DNA of 64,000 nt from Glutamicibacter halophytocola (GCF_001302565.1 NZ_CP012750.1:1426001-1490000); one strand, 5' to 3'. Shown: positions 55,008-63,903, counted from the first letter of the stretch. The notes: generated by a model from the sequence alone, not told the origin. Numbers and translations are program-made.

Positions 55008-55029
55008 AGTGCTGAGCTCTCGTTCCCTG

Positions 55030-55054
55030 TAGGTTTGCCTTCAAGTCAAACCTA
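55030..55054. promoter_or_regulatory. LysR-type operator
   Basis: TAGGTTTG and CAAACCTA are perfect 8-bp inverted repeats around a 9-nt spacer (outer T and A included), in the divergent LysR/M20 promoter region. Confidence 0.6.
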
Positions 55055-55134
55055 GTGCTCGAAACGGCACTGGTTCAAGCCCCTCCCGGTCTCGTAATGT
55101 GATCTCCAGTACAGAAAATCCTGGAGGAGAAACC

Positions 55135-56550
55135 GTGGCAACGAGACAAGATCTATTGGAAAAAGCGGAGCATTTCGCCGACTCTGGGGAGTTGTTCAAT
55201 GAACTTTCGCAGCTGGTAGCGCGGCCGACGGTGAGCAGCGACCCCGCGCAAAGCGTTGCTGTCAACGCATATCTCGACGATGTCCTCCGTGGACGATTCG
55301 AAGCCATGGGCTTCTCAGTGACTACGGATCTGAATTGGCAGGGTTCAGGAAATTCCTTTCTGATCGCCACTCGCATCGAGGCTCAGCAGTACCCGACGGT
55401 GCTGTGCTATGGGCATGCGGATGTGGTTGACGGGCAAGCCGGACAGTGGGACGCGGGGCGGGATCCCTTTGAGCTGCGTGCCGAGGGGGACCGCTGGTAT
55501 GGACGTGGCGCCGCCGATAACAAGGGCCAGCATCTGGTGAACCTCAAGGCCATCGAGCTGATCTTGGCAGAACAAGGATCCCTGGGATTCAACATCACCT
55601 TCCTCTTCGAGGCCGGGGAGGAAATCGGATCCCCCCAGCTGGATGAATATGCCGCGGCGCATCGCGAACCGCTGGAGGCGGATGTCTTCATTGCCTCGGA
55701 TGGTCCACGGCAGAGCGCGGATAAGCCCACCATCTTCCTCGGAGCACGCGGCGGGGCGACCTTTGAGCTGAACGTTCCCCTGCGCCAAGGCGGATACCAT
55801 TCGGGAAACTGGGGAGGATTGCTGCGCAATCCAGCGACGACACTGGCCGGCGCGATTGGAACACTCGTTGATGGCCACGGACGCATCAGGGTCCCTGAAC
55901 TGCTGCCGGACAGCTTGCCGGACTCCGTGCGCGAGGTATTGGCACCGGTTCAAGTCGGGCAGGGAAAACAGGATCCAGAAGTGGCGGCAGGCTGGGCGGA
56001 CACGAGCTTGAGCGCCGCCGAGCGGCTCTACGGGTGGAACACCCTGGAAGTCCTGGCGATGAACTCGGCCGATGTCCAGGTGCCGGTGAATGCGATACCT
56101 GGACAAGCACGGGCAGTTCTGCAGCTGCGGTTTGTCGTCGGCACAAACACCGGAAAGATCGAATCGGCCATTCGCCAGGCCTTGGATGAAGCTGGGTACT
56201 CGATGGTGCAATTGAGCATGGGCCAATGTTTTGCTGCAAGCCGCATTGAACCGGAGAATCCGTGGGTGCAATGGGCAAGCAATTCGCTGGAAGAAACCAC
56301 CGGCCAGCCCACCACGATCCTGCCGAATATTGGCGGCTCGCTTCCCAACGCCGTTTTCGAATCCACGCTGGGGTTGCCGACCCTCTGGATTCCGCATTCC
56401 TACCCTGGGTGCCAGCAGCACGGCCCCAACGAACATGCGCTGGAATCGGTCCTGCGCGAAGGACTGCAAATGATGTGCGGCCTGTTCCACGATCTGGGAA
56501 CGCGCCAAGACGTGCCCAGCGCAAGCGCGCTGGCCAGTGGAAAGATATAG
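55135..56550 (+). CDS. M20-family metallopeptidase/amidohydrolase
   Basis: A 471-residue enzyme with the co-catalytic zinc pattern CYGHADVVDG, WYGRGAADNKGQHLVNLKA (bridging Asp), FEAGEEIGS (catalytic Glu and metal Glu) and FIASDGPR, plus a late HGPNEH histidine. Members are dipeptidases or aminoacylase-like hydrolases. GTG 55135 is chosen because GGAGGAG lies 5-6 nt upstream. The MHS symporter gene follows 8 nt later, so it probably imports the substrate. Confidence 0.92.
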   Translation: MATRQDLLEKAEHFADSGELFNELSQLVARPTVSSDPAQSVAVNAYLDDVLRGRFEAMGFSVTTDLNWQGSGNSFLIATRIEAQQYPTVLCYGHADVVDGQAGQWDAGRDPFELRAEGDRWYGRGAADNKGQHLVNLKAIELILAEQGSLGFNITFLFEAGEEIGSPQLDEYAAAHREPLEADVFIASDGPRQSADKPTIFLGARGGATFELNVPLRQGGYHSGNWGGLLRNPATTLAGAIGTLVDGHGRIRVPELLPDSLPDSVREVLAPVQVGQGKQDPEVAAGWADTSLSAAERLYGWNTLEVLAMNSADVQVPVNAIPGQARAVLQLRFVVGTNTGKIESAIRQALDEAGYSMVQLSMGQCFAASRIEPENPWVQWASNSLEETTGQPTTILPNIGGSLPNAVFESTLGLPTLWIPHSYPGCQQHGPNEHALESVLREGLQMMCGLFHDLGTRQDVPSASALASGKI

Positions 56551-56558
56551 GTACCAGC

Positions 56559-57872
56559 ATGGACAAGCAACAACAAGATTTGGTCTCGGAAGTTCCCGCG
56601 CCTGCACGCCAGTCCGCGGCACGAGGCATTGCGGCGGCCACCATTGGCAATGCCCTGGAATGGTACGACATGTCCATCTATGCGCTGTTGGCCATCTACA
56701 TCGGGCATAATTTCTTCCCCTCGGACAATGCGGCCGTGGAAGTAATCCAGGCGTTTGCCGTCTTCGGGATCTCGTACCTGATCCGGCCGCTGGGTGGCTT
56801 GGTGCTCGGCTCCTACGCAGACCGCAAGGGAATGAAAAAAGGCCTGGTCCTCACCATCAGGCTGATGGTATTGGGCACCGCAATCATCGCTTTCATGCCG
56901 GGTTATGGAACTATCGGGCTGCTCGCTCCGTTGGGGCTGATCGTCGGCCGGCTGGTTCAGGGATTCTCGGCCGGCGGCGAATTCGGAGCAGCAACCTCGT
57001 ACCTGCTGGCCCAAAGCAAGGGGCGCAAGGGCTTCTTGGGAAGTTTCCAATTTGCCAGCCAAGGGCTTGGCGCGCTGATGGCTGCAATCACCGTCGTCAT
57101 CCTGACCAGCGTCTTCACTACAGAGCAAATGAACGACTGGGCATGGCGCATTCCGTTCTTCGTCGGACTGCTGGTAGGTCCCGCCGGATGGTGGATCCGC
57201 CGGCATGTTGACGAAGCGCCGATTGAAAAGGCCGACGACCAGCAGGCCCAGGGCGGCACGAAGCACAACCATGCGCCGGTGCAGCAGCTATTCCGGTCGC
57301 ATAAGGTTTCGGTGCTGATTGCCGGTGGTGCCCTGGCCATCTCGACTGCGTTGAACTTCGTCCTGCAATACATGCCGACTTTCGGTATCAAGCAGCTGGG
57401 CATGAATCCGTCCGTATCATTTTCATCATTGATTATTTCCGGCGTGATCCTCACCTTCGCGACTCCAGTCGTCGGCCACCTGTCGGACCGGTACGGCCGC
57501 TTGAAAATCATGATCCCGGCAGTCATCGGGATTGTCCTGTTGACGATTCCGCTGTTCCTCTGGCTCATCGCAGGAAAGAGCTTCCTGGTCCTGGCCGTGG
57601 TGATGACGATTCTTGGACTGCTCAAGGCCCTGTACTTCGGGGCGCTGCCCTCGGTTATGGCCGACGTGTTTACCGGCTCGGTCCGGGCCACGGGCCTGTC
57701 ATTCAGCTACAACGCCGCAGTGGCAGTCTTTGGCGGGTTCACCCCGATGATCTGCGCATTCCTGATTGAAACCACGGGACAGCCGGTGGCGCCGGGATAC
57801 TATCTCGCCGTCCTGTCCATCGTCAGCATCACGGCCCTGGGAGCGGCATTCCGCTTCCGGTCAGTACGCTGA
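56559..57872 (+). CDS. MFS metabolite:proton symporter (MHS family)
   Basis: A 437-residue, 12-helix transporter with the MHS start IGNALEWYDMSIYALLAIYI, the loop GSYADRKGMKKGLVLTIRLM and QGFSAGGEFGAATSYLLAQS at helix 4. It is in an operon with the M20 hydrolase and under the divergent LysR gene, so a small amide, peptide or N-acylated acid is a reasonable substrate guess. It ends at a bidirectional hairpin. Confidence 0.92.
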   Translation: MDKQQQDLVSEVPAPARQSAARGIAAATIGNALEWYDMSIYALLAIYIGHNFFPSDNAAVEVIQAFAVFGISYLIRPLGGLVLGSYADRKGMKKGLVLTIRLMVLGTAIIAFMPGYGTIGLLAPLGLIVGRLVQGFSAGGEFGAATSYLLAQSKGRKGFLGSFQFASQGLGALMAAITVVILTSVFTTEQMNDWAWRIPFFVGLLVGPAGWWIRRHVDEAPIEKADDQQAQGGTKHNHAPVQQLFRSHKVSVLIAGGALAISTALNFVLQYMPTFGIKQLGMNPSVSFSSLIISGVILTFATPVVGHLSDRYGRLKIMIPAVIGIVLLTIPLFLWLIAGKSFLVLAVVMTILGLLKALYFGALPSVMADVFTGSVRATGLSFSYNAAVAVFGGFTPMICAFLIETTGQPVAPGYYLAVLSIVSITALGAAFRFRSVR

Positions 57873-57903
57873 ATCAGTTCTTCGGATAAAGGGTGCAAAG
57901 CAC

Positions 57904-57936
57904 AACGGCCAGCAACGGCGAAAGTTGCTGGCCGTT
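57904..57936. terminator. Bidirectional terminator between the MHS and PRT genes
   Basis: AACGGCCAGCAAC (57904-57916) pairs exactly with GTTGCTGGCCGTT (57924-57936) around a 7-nt loop, between convergent genes. Confidence 0.8.
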
Positions 57937-57949
57937 TGCTGTACTGCTT

Positions 57950-58612
57950 TCAAGAACCGGCACCCAGCAGCTTGAGAACGTTGTCTTGATCGACCTGGCT
58001 GAAGTCCTTATAGAACGCACCAACAGCTCCAAACCGGTGCGGCTTGAGCAGCTCAACCAGCCCGTCGGTCAGCGGAGCCAGTTCGGTGAGGGTTTCCGGG
58101 GCAATTACCGGGGATGCGACGATGATGGATTGGGGATGCAGCTGGGCAACGAGTTCCAGGGAGGCTTTAATCGTTGCCCCGGTGGCGATGCCGTCGTCGC
58201 AGAGAATCACGGATTGTCCCGCCAAGTCCGGTGCGTAGGCCCTGAACGCGTGGGCCAGGGCCAGCAGATCGGCATGGGTTCCATTTTCCACCGAGGCCAG
58301 CTCCTCCGGCCCAAAATACTGCAAAGCCCGCCGGTGCACCTCGGCATTGAGGTAGCGGCCGCCGACGGCGGAGTAATGTGCGATGGCTCCGAAGGCCAGT
58401 TCCGGATTATTGGGCACTCCGAGCTTTCGCACCGCCAAGACACCCAAGCGAGCGCCCAATGCCTGGGCTACTTCGTACGCGATGGGAACGCCGCCGCGCA
58501 ATAGCCCCAGCACCGTGTACTCGCCAGCGGGCAAGGTCGTGGCCAGCTTCATGCCCAACGCGGCTCCGGCGTGGCTACGGTCGTCAAACTTGGAACTGTT
58601 TTCACTGACCAT
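57950..58612 (-). CDS. Phosphoribosyltransferase-domain protein
   Basis: A 220-residue type I PRTase. The PRPP-binding motif ILCDDGIATGAT is clear, and the N-half has GLLRGGVPIAYEVAQALGA and VRKLGVPNNPELAFGAIA, the pattern of stand-alone PRTases often seen beside dienelactone hydrolases. The base substrate is unknown. The ATG at 58612 is used; an in-frame ATG at 58675 would add a hydrophobic 21-residue leader. No clear ribosome-binding site decides between them. Confidence 0.82.
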   Translation of the reverse strand: MVSENSSKFDDRSHAGAALGMKLATTLPAGEYTVLGLLRGGVPIAYEVAQALGARLGVLAVRKLGVPNNPELAFGAIAHYSAVGGRYLNAEVHRRALQYFGPEELASVENGTHADLLALAHAFRAYAPDLAGQSVILCDDGIATGATIKASLELVAQLHPQSIIVASPVIAPETLTELAPLTDGLVELLKPHRFGAVGAFYKDFSQVDQDNVLKLLGAGS

Positions 58613-58710
58613 GGTTCCAGTCTTGCCCAAAGTCAGCGAAATGAATAGCAACAGCCAGAAATTCAAGCGGTTCATTCACCGGCCAGGCGGCCAGCTAGGG
58701 GAAACGCCAG

Positions 58711-58760
58711 AGGGCTCCCGTGGCCTGGACGGGATAATCCGCCCGGAACACGAGAGCCCT
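58711..58760 (-). terminator. Terminator of the homoprotocatechuate operon
   Basis: AGGGCTC (58711-58717) pairs with GAGCCCT (58754-58760), with further pairing (CGTG/CACG) inside. The minus-strand tail is only weakly T-rich. Confidence 0.5.
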
Positions 58761-58776
58761 TGATGGCCACTGGCGC

Positions 58777-59886
58777 TTAGAGCTGGTTGCCCAGCTTGAA
58801 GCCCTTGGAAGCCTGCCCGTGGTAGGAGCCGTCTTCGTCCCCGGCACGGGTGTAGGAGAAGCCGTCGGCGCCAATGGTGACTTCCAGCTCGGAGTCATCG
58901 GTGCGCTCGATAACTTCCTGCACGTTGCCGTCCAGGTCCAGGACCTTGGAAGCTTCGGTGTACCAGGACGGAACAACCGGGTTGCCCCACCAGTCGCGGC
59001 GCTGGTTGTCGTGCACGTTCCAGGTGATCGTCGGGTTATCCGGGTCGCCGGTGTAGTAGTCCTGGGTGTAGATCTCGATGCGGTGGTCATCTGGATCCAG
59101 GATGTACAGGTAGAACGCGTTGGACACGCCATGGCGGCCCGGGCCGCGCTCGATGCGATCCGAAATGCGCAGGGCGCCCATCTTGTCGCAGATCTGGATG
59201 ATGTTGTGCTTCTCATGGGTGGAGAAGGCCACATGGTGCAGGCGCGGGCCGTTGCCACCGGTCAGCGCGGTGTCGTGCACGGTGCCCTTGCGGTGCATCC
59301 ACGCTGCATAGGTGGTGCCTTCATCGTCCTGGATGTCCTCGGTGACGCGGAAGCCCAGGTCCTCGAGGTAGGCGCGGCCACGAGGCACATTCGGGGTGAC
59401 CTGGTTGAAGTGGTCCAGGCGGACCAGTTCGCCGGCCGAGTACAGGTCGTAGCGCATGTGCAGGCGCTCAACGTGGGTGGTCTCGAAGAAGAACTCGTAG
59501 GGGAAGCCCAGCGGATCCTCCACGCGCACCGCATCGCCGATGCCCTTGACGAAGCCTTCGGTGCGGCGCTCGGTGCGGCAGCCCAGTTCCTTGTAGTAGG
59601 CCTCGGCCTTGTCCACGTCCTCGTTGGAGCGGACACGGAAGGCCATGGCCTTCAACGCGGCCACCGGGCCCTTGGTCAGCACCAGGTTGTGGTGGATGAA
59701 TTCCTCGAAGGAACGCAGGTAGATCTGGTTCTCGTCCTCGTAGGAGACATGCAGGCCCAGAACGTCAACGTAGAAGTTGCGCGAGCGCTCCAGGTCGGTG
59801 ACCACCAGTTCGGCGTAGGCGCAGCGCAGGATATCCGGTGCTGGAACCGAAGGGGTGGGAATCGGGTTTTCGATTTCTTTGCTCAT
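58777..59886 (-). CDS. hpaD: Homoprotocatechuate (3,4-dihydroxyphenylacetate) 2,3-dioxygenase
   Basis: A 369-residue extradiol ring-cleavage enzyme that opens homoprotocatechuate to 5-carboxymethyl-2-hydroxymuconate semialdehyde. The metal ligands H159 (RLDHFN), H218 (RLHHVAF) and E271 (HRIEIY), and the acid-base H204 (TVHDTA), all match the B. fuscum HPCD residues H155, H214, E267 and H200 with a constant shift of four, and most of the chain looks the same from memory. Iron or manganese use cannot be told by sequence. AAAGGAG precedes the ATG. It is last in the operon. Confidence 0.96.
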   Translation of the reverse strand: MSKEIENPIPTPSVPAPDILRCAYAELVVTDLERSRNFYVDVLGLHVSYEDENQIYLRSFEEFIHHNLVLTKGPVAALKAMAFRVRSNEDVDKAEAYYKELGCRTERRTEGFVKGIGDAVRVEDPLGFPYEFFFETTHVERLHMRYDLYSAGELVRLDHFNQVTPNVPRGRAYLEDLGFRVTEDIQDDEGTTYAAWMHRKGTVHDTALTGGNGPRLHHVAFSTHEKHNIIQICDKMGALRISDRIERGPGRHGVSNAFYLYILDPDDHRIEIYTQDYYTGDPDNPTITWNVHDNQRRDWWGNPVVPSWYTEASKVLDLDGNVQEVIERTDDSELEVTIGADGFSYTRAGDEDGSYHGQASKGFKLGNQL

Positions 59887-59937
59887 GATTTGCTCCTTTG
59901 CAAGCAGGAAAGATTAGTGGAGGGAAGCGGGAGCTTC

Positions 59938-61434
59938 CTAGACGCCGAACTTGGGGGAGTGGGCTTCGTTCAGGGTGATCTGGATGGACTGCTGGGTGGT
60001 GTAGAAATCCACCGAGCGGTAGCCGCCTTCGCGGCCCAGGCCCGAAGCCTTCACGCCGCCGAAGGGAGTGCGCAGGTCGCGGACGTTATTGGAGTTCAGC
60101 CACACCATGCCGGATTCGATCTGGTGCGCGAAGTTGTGCGCGCGCTTCAGGTTGCTGGTCCATACGTAGGCGGCCAGGCCGTACTTGGTGTTGTTGGCCA
60201 GCTCGAGCGCTTCCTCGTCGGTGTCGAACGGGGTGATCGCCACGACCGGGCCGAAGATCTCGTCCTGGAAGATCTGGGCATCGGGGGCGACATCGGCGAA
60301 CACGGTCGGTGCAACATAGTTGCCCTCGTCCTCGAAGCCTTCTGCACGCCCGCCGCCGGCCAGCAGCCGGCCCTCGGTCTTGCCGATTTCGATGTAGCTC
60401 ATGACCTTCTCGAAGTGCTTCGGGTGCACCAGCGAACCCACCTCGGTCTTCGGGTCGCTAGGCAGGCCAACACGGATGTTCTTGGCGCGCTGCGCGAACT
60501 TGGCAACAAAGTCATCGTAGATATCGCGCTGGACCAGAACACGGGAACCTGCGGTGCAGCGCTCGCCGTTCAGCGAGAACACGCCGAAGACGGTGGCATC
60601 CAGGGCTGCGTCCAGGTCGGCGTCGGCAAAGACCACGGCAGGGGACTTGCCGCCCAGCTCCAGGGACAGGCCCTTGAACTGCGGAGCAGCCGCGGTGGAG
60701 ATGGTGGCGCCGGTGGAGGAGTCGCCGGTGAAGGATACCAGCGGCACATCCGGGTGCTTGACCAGGTAGTCGCCGGCTACGCCGCCGGAACCGAAAATCA
60801 GGTTGAAGACGCCTTCTGGCAGGCCTGCCTCGCGGAAGATGTCTGGCCATAGCCCTGCGGAGAGCGGGGTGTAGCTGGCGGGCTTGAGGACGACCGAGTT
60901 GCCGGTGGCGATGGCCGGGGCCAGCTTCCAGGATTCCTGCATGAACGGGACATTCCAGGGGGTGATCAACGCGGCCACGCCGATGGGCTTGCGGTTCACG
61001 TAGTTCATCTGGCGCCCTGGCACGCGGAAGGAGTTATCCACCTGTGCCACGATCAGGTCGGCGAAGAAGCGGAAGTTCTCGGCGGCGCGGCGGGCCTGGC
61101 CCTTGGCCTGGGTGATTGGCAGGCCGGAGTCGTAGGACTCGAGCAGTGCCAGCTCGTCGTCGCGGGATTCGACGATGTCAGCGATCTTGTGCAGCACCCG
61201 GGAACGCTCGCGGGGCAGCATCTTGGACCATGGGCCTTTCTTGAAGGCCTTGCTTGCTGCGGCCACGGCCAGATCCACGTCCGCTGGCTGCGCCGATGCA
61301 GCGGTGGCGTAGTTCGTGTTGGTGACCGGTTCCTGGACGTCGAAGGTTTCTCCGCCAATGGAGTCCACGAATTCGCCGTTGATGAAGTGCTGCAGGTGAG
61401 TTGGCAGGTTTTCTGGTACGAAGTGCTTGCTCAT
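59938..61434 (-). CDS. hpaE: 5-carboxymethyl-2-hydroxymuconate-semialdehyde dehydrogenase
   Basis: A 498-residue NAD-dependent aldehyde dehydrogenase that oxidises the ring-cleavage product of HpaD. The cofactor region SFTGDSSTGATI, the glutamate motif LELGGKSPAV and the catalytic cysteine in LNGERCTAGSR (about residue 293) are present. AGAGGAA lies before the ATG. Its place directly upstream of hpaD (51 nt) fixes the substrate. Confidence 0.94.
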   Translation of the reverse strand: MSKHFVPENLPTHLQHFINGEFVDSIGGETFDVQEPVTNTNYATAASAQPADVDLAVAAASKAFKKGPWSKMLPRERSRVLHKIADIVESRDDELALLESYDSGLPITQAKGQARRAAENFRFFADLIVAQVDNSFRVPGRQMNYVNRKPIGVAALITPWNVPFMQESWKLAPAIATGNSVVLKPASYTPLSAGLWPDIFREAGLPEGVFNLIFGSGGVAGDYLVKHPDVPLVSFTGDSSTGATISTAAAPQFKGLSLELGGKSPAVVFADADLDAALDATVFGVFSLNGERCTAGSRVLVQRDIYDDFVAKFAQRAKNIRVGLPSDPKTEVGSLVHPKHFEKVMSYIEIGKTEGRLLAGGGRAEGFEDEGNYVAPTVFADVAPDAQIFQDEIFGPVVAITPFDTDEEALELANNTKYGLAAYVWTSNLKRAHNFAHQIESGMVWLNSNNVRDLRTPFGGVKASGLGREGGYRSVDFYTTQQSIQITLNEAHSPKFGV

Positions 61435-61509
61435 GGCAATTCCTCTCGTGCTCGCTAGTGTTGTTGATTCCGGCGTGGATGCCGGTGTGTCGTGAAAAAT
61501 GCGGGTTGC

Positions 61510-62181
61510 CTAGATCGCGCTGGGTTCCATGCCAGCGGCTTTCAAATAGCTGTTCAGGGTGTGGGCGCGGTGTTCGCGGCAGGCGGCCTCGATCTGGGCC
61601 GGGGTGGCGTGATCCGCGATCAAATCCAGCAGCGCGTCGTGCTCCTTGACGGATTCACGGGCGCGGTAGGGGATATGCGTGAAGCTGCTGGCCCGCATGG
61701 CAGCCAGCCGGCGCCAGCCGCGCTGCACCAGATCCAGGATGTGCGGGTTGGGGCACTGCCCATAGAGCAGCTGGTGGAATTCGGTGTTCATCCGGGTGAA
61801 TGCCACCGGATCGAAGTCCTCCAGGCATTGGCGCATCTTCTCGTTCAGCTCCCGGGCCTTGGCCAGCCATGCGGCATCCATGGAGCCGGCGGCCAGTGCG
61901 GTGGCTGCCGGTTCGATGATCATCAGCGTCTGCATGGTGTGCAGGTACAGGGTCGAATCCACATGGGCCACGGTCGCCCCGACGTTGCGGGTGAAGTGGA
62001 CCAGGCCCTCGGCTTCGAGCCGGCGGATGGCCTCGCGAACCGGGACGACCGAGCAGCCCAGCTCATCGGCGATGGTCCCCAGCACCAGGCGGTAGCCCGG
62101 GGAGTAGGCGCCGTTGGTGATGCGCTCGGAGACCAGCTGGTAGGCGGCCTCGGACTTCGAGGCTGAGGTTACAGTGCCCAT
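61510..62181 (-). CDS. GntR/FCD-type regulator of the homoprotocatechuate operon
   Basis: A 223-residue regulator with HTH YQLVSERITNGAYSPGYRLV, CSVVPVREAIRRLEAEGL and a helical FCD effector domain (FHQLLYGQCPNPHILDLVQR). Its ATG at 62181 overlaps the end of the FAH-RraA gene, so it is inside the operon. The natural operator is the 12-bp palindrome upstream of the first gene (63715-63726). The effector is probably a pathway intermediate. Confidence 0.92.
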   Translation of the reverse strand: MGTVTSASKSEAAYQLVSERITNGAYSPGYRLVLGTIADELGCSVVPVREAIRRLEAEGLVHFTRNVGATVAHVDSTLYLHTMQTLMIIEPAATALAAGSMDAAWLAKARELNEKMRQCLEDFDPVAFTRMNTEFHQLLYGQCPNPHILDLVQRGWRRLAAMRASSFTHIPYRARESVKEHDALLDLIADHATPAQIEAACREHRAHTLNSYLKAAGMEPSAI

Positions 62182-63671
62182 GAGTCCAGCTCCGGGCTGC
62201 CGGCGTCTTTCCACGCGTGGTACTTGGCTTTCCACTGCGCGTTCATCGGGAACAGGCCCTCGATGCCGTAGCCGCGCTTGACCATGGCGAAGATGAATTC
62301 GTCATTGGATTCGGTGATCACCGCTTCAGCGGCGACTTCTTCCACCAGCGCTGGCGGGATGACCACGATGCCATCCGAGTCGGCCACGATCACATCCCCG
62401 GGCTGGACCGAAACGCCGCCGCAGGCCACGGTGATGTCCTTGTCCCAGGCCACATGCTTGCGCCCGAGGACTGCCGGGTGGGCTCCGTTATAGAAGACCG
62501 GAATCTCCAAGTTGGAGACCGCGTCGAGGTCGCGCACGCCGCCATCGGAGATGATGCCGGCCGCGCCGAGCTGCTGGGAGCGCAGTGCCAGGATGTCGCC
62601 CAGGGTGGCGGAGCCGGTTTCGCCGCGGGCTTCCATGACGAGGATTTCACCGTTCTCCAGCGAGTCGATGGACTGCTTCTGGGTGTTGTATCCGCCGCCG
62701 TGGGCCTTGAAGAGATCTTCTCGGTTGGGGATGTAGCGCAGGGTGCGGGCGGTGCCGATGACGCGCTGCATGCCCTTGGTCGCGCCGGGCACTTCGATGT
62801 TGACGTTGTTCAGCCCGCGCTTGCGCAGGGTGGCGGACAGGGTGGCGGTGGCTACCGAGGCCAGCTGCTCGCGGACCTTGTCGGTGAGCACGTCCTTGCC
62901 GGTGACCACCGGAGGCAGGCCGGCCGAAGCACGGTCGCCGTAGGCATCTTCCTTGTCCTTGTCGCTGGCCTTGGGCTGGTTTCCGAAGGAGCCGAAGGCG
63001 GCCGTTCCCTCGGTGGCCGTGGTTTTCAGCTTGCCGGTGGTGGTGCCGGTGATCAGGTCGGTGACTTCGACTTCCACGACGTCGCCGGGGAAGAAGACGG
63101 TGGAGCCGGCGGGGGTTCCGGTGAGGATGATGTCGCCGGGCTGCAGGGTCATCTGCTGGGAGAGGTCTGCAATGATCTGCGCGAAGGAGAACAGCAGCTC
63201 GGACGTGGTGGCGTCCTGGGCGAGCTGGCCGTTGACCCAGGCCTGCACGCGCAGCTTGGCGGGGTCCAAGGCGGCGGCGTCCAGCGCGTTCGGGCCCAGC
63301 GGGGTGTAGCCGTCTCCGGACTTGGAGCGGATGTTCGATCCCTTGTCCGCGTACTTCATGTCATGCACGCCCAGGTCGTTGGAGGCGGTGACCGAGCCGA
63401 CGTGGCTCCAGGCCTCTTCTACCGTGACGCGGCGGGCGGCGGTGCGAATGATCAGCGCGATTTCGCCCTCGAAGGCCAGCAGCTCGGTGCCGGCTGGACG
63501 CTCAACCGTGCCATTGGTGGCAGCCAGGGAGCTGCTGGCCTTCATGAAGTAGCTCGGGAATTTGGGGGTACGGCCGCGCTGTGCCGCGCGGGAGGAGTAG
63601 CTCAGGTGCACGGCCAGAACTTTGCCTGCCTGGGCGAAGGTCTCTTCGGTTACTGGGACAGTAGTGGTCAC
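62169..63671 (-). CDS. FAH-family / RraA-like fusion protein (HpaG-like)
   Basis: A 500-residue fusion. The FAH domain (about 1-230) shows FPSYFMKASSSL, FEGEIALII (metal Glu), ASNDLGVHDMKYADKG and GDIILTGTPAGS, as in HpaG isomerase/decarboxylases. The RraA-like domain (about 265-480) shows ATLGDILALRSQQLGAAGII, SDGGVRDLDAV and GDVIVADSDGIVVIP. RraA relatives include HMG-aldolases and oxaloacetate decarboxylases. It may carry the isomerase and decarboxylase or aldolase steps after HpaE. GTG 63671 has GCAGGA about 9 nt upstream; ATG 63695 is the alternative. Confidence 0.88.
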   Translation of the reverse strand: MTTTVPVTEETFAQAGKVLAVHLSYSSRAAQRGRTPKFPSYFMKASSSLAATNGTVERPAGTELLAFEGEIALIIRTAARRVTVEEAWSHVGSVTASNDLGVHDMKYADKGSNIRSKSGDGYTPLGPNALDAAALDPAKLRVQAWVNGQLAQDATTSELLFSFAQIIADLSQQMTLQPGDIILTGTPAGSTVFFPGDVVEVEVTDLITGTTTGKLKTTATEGTAAFGSFGNQPKASDKDKEDAYGDRASAGLPPVVTGKDVLTDKVREQLASVATATLSATLRKRGLNNVNIEVPGATKGMQRVIGTARTLRYIPNREDLFKAHGGGYNTQKQSIDSLENGEILVMEARGETGSATLGDILALRSQQLGAAGIISDGGVRDLDAVSNLEIPVFYNGAHPAVLGRKHVAWDKDITVACGGVSVQPGDVIVADSDGIVVIPPALVEEVAAEAVITESNDEFIFAMVKRGYGIEGLFPMNAQWKAKYHAWKDAGSPELDSWAL

Positions 63672-63714
63672 CGTTGATCGTCCTGCTTTCGTCATACATC
63701 ATCTCGTACATCAA

Positions 63715-63726
63715 ATCGTATACGAT
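63715..63726. promoter_or_regulatory. GntR-type operator of the homoprotocatechuate operon
   Basis: ATCGTATACGAT is a perfect 12-bp palindrome with the central GTATAC often seen in FCD-type GntR sites. It lies about 44 nt upstream of the GTG start, around the predicted transcription start. Confidence 0.6.
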
Positions 63727-63727
63727 C

Positions 63728-63756
63728 AGTGTGCTCCCAATCTCATCCGCTGTCAA
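63728..63756 (-). promoter_or_regulatory. Promoter of the homoprotocatechuate operon
   Basis: On the minus strand a consensus TTGACA (63756-63751) lies 17 nt from CACACT (63733-63728), with the GntR palindrome next to it. Confidence 0.5.
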
Positions 63757-63827
63757 GAAGGCCAAGGAAAGTTCTTGATCGATTGACCGCCGTTGACGGG
63801 CAATCCGCGGAACGGCGGGGTAAAACA

Positions 63828-63866
63828 AAGGCGCCGTCCAAAGTGGAATACTTTGAACGGCGCCTT
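63828..63866 (-). terminator. Terminator of the MacB/FtsX-like gene
   Basis: AAGGCGCCGT and ACGGCGCCTT arms extend through CCAAAGT/ACTTTGA with one mismatch, around a 5-nt loop. On the minus strand TTGTTTTAC follows, a good U-run. Confidence 0.8.
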
Positions 63867-63903
63867 CAGCCGGTGCGGCCGATTCGCTTCACATCACGTT
63901 CGG

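Noticed and set aside
55345..56622. 425-codon open frame on the minus strand
   Set aside because: Antisense to the M20 peptidase gene, with an Arg/Gln/Pro-rich product typical of shadow frames.
58819..60852. 677-codon open frame on the plus strand
   Set aside because: It lies antisense to hpaD and hpaE, whose catalytic residues are complete; the frame is open only because of high GC in third codon positions. Its protein is a Val/Gly/Ala/Gln-rich sequence without family motifs.
62217..63677. 486-codon open frame on the plus strand
   Set aside because: Antisense to the FAH-RraA fusion gene and highly Gly/Asp-rich, with no recognisable domain.
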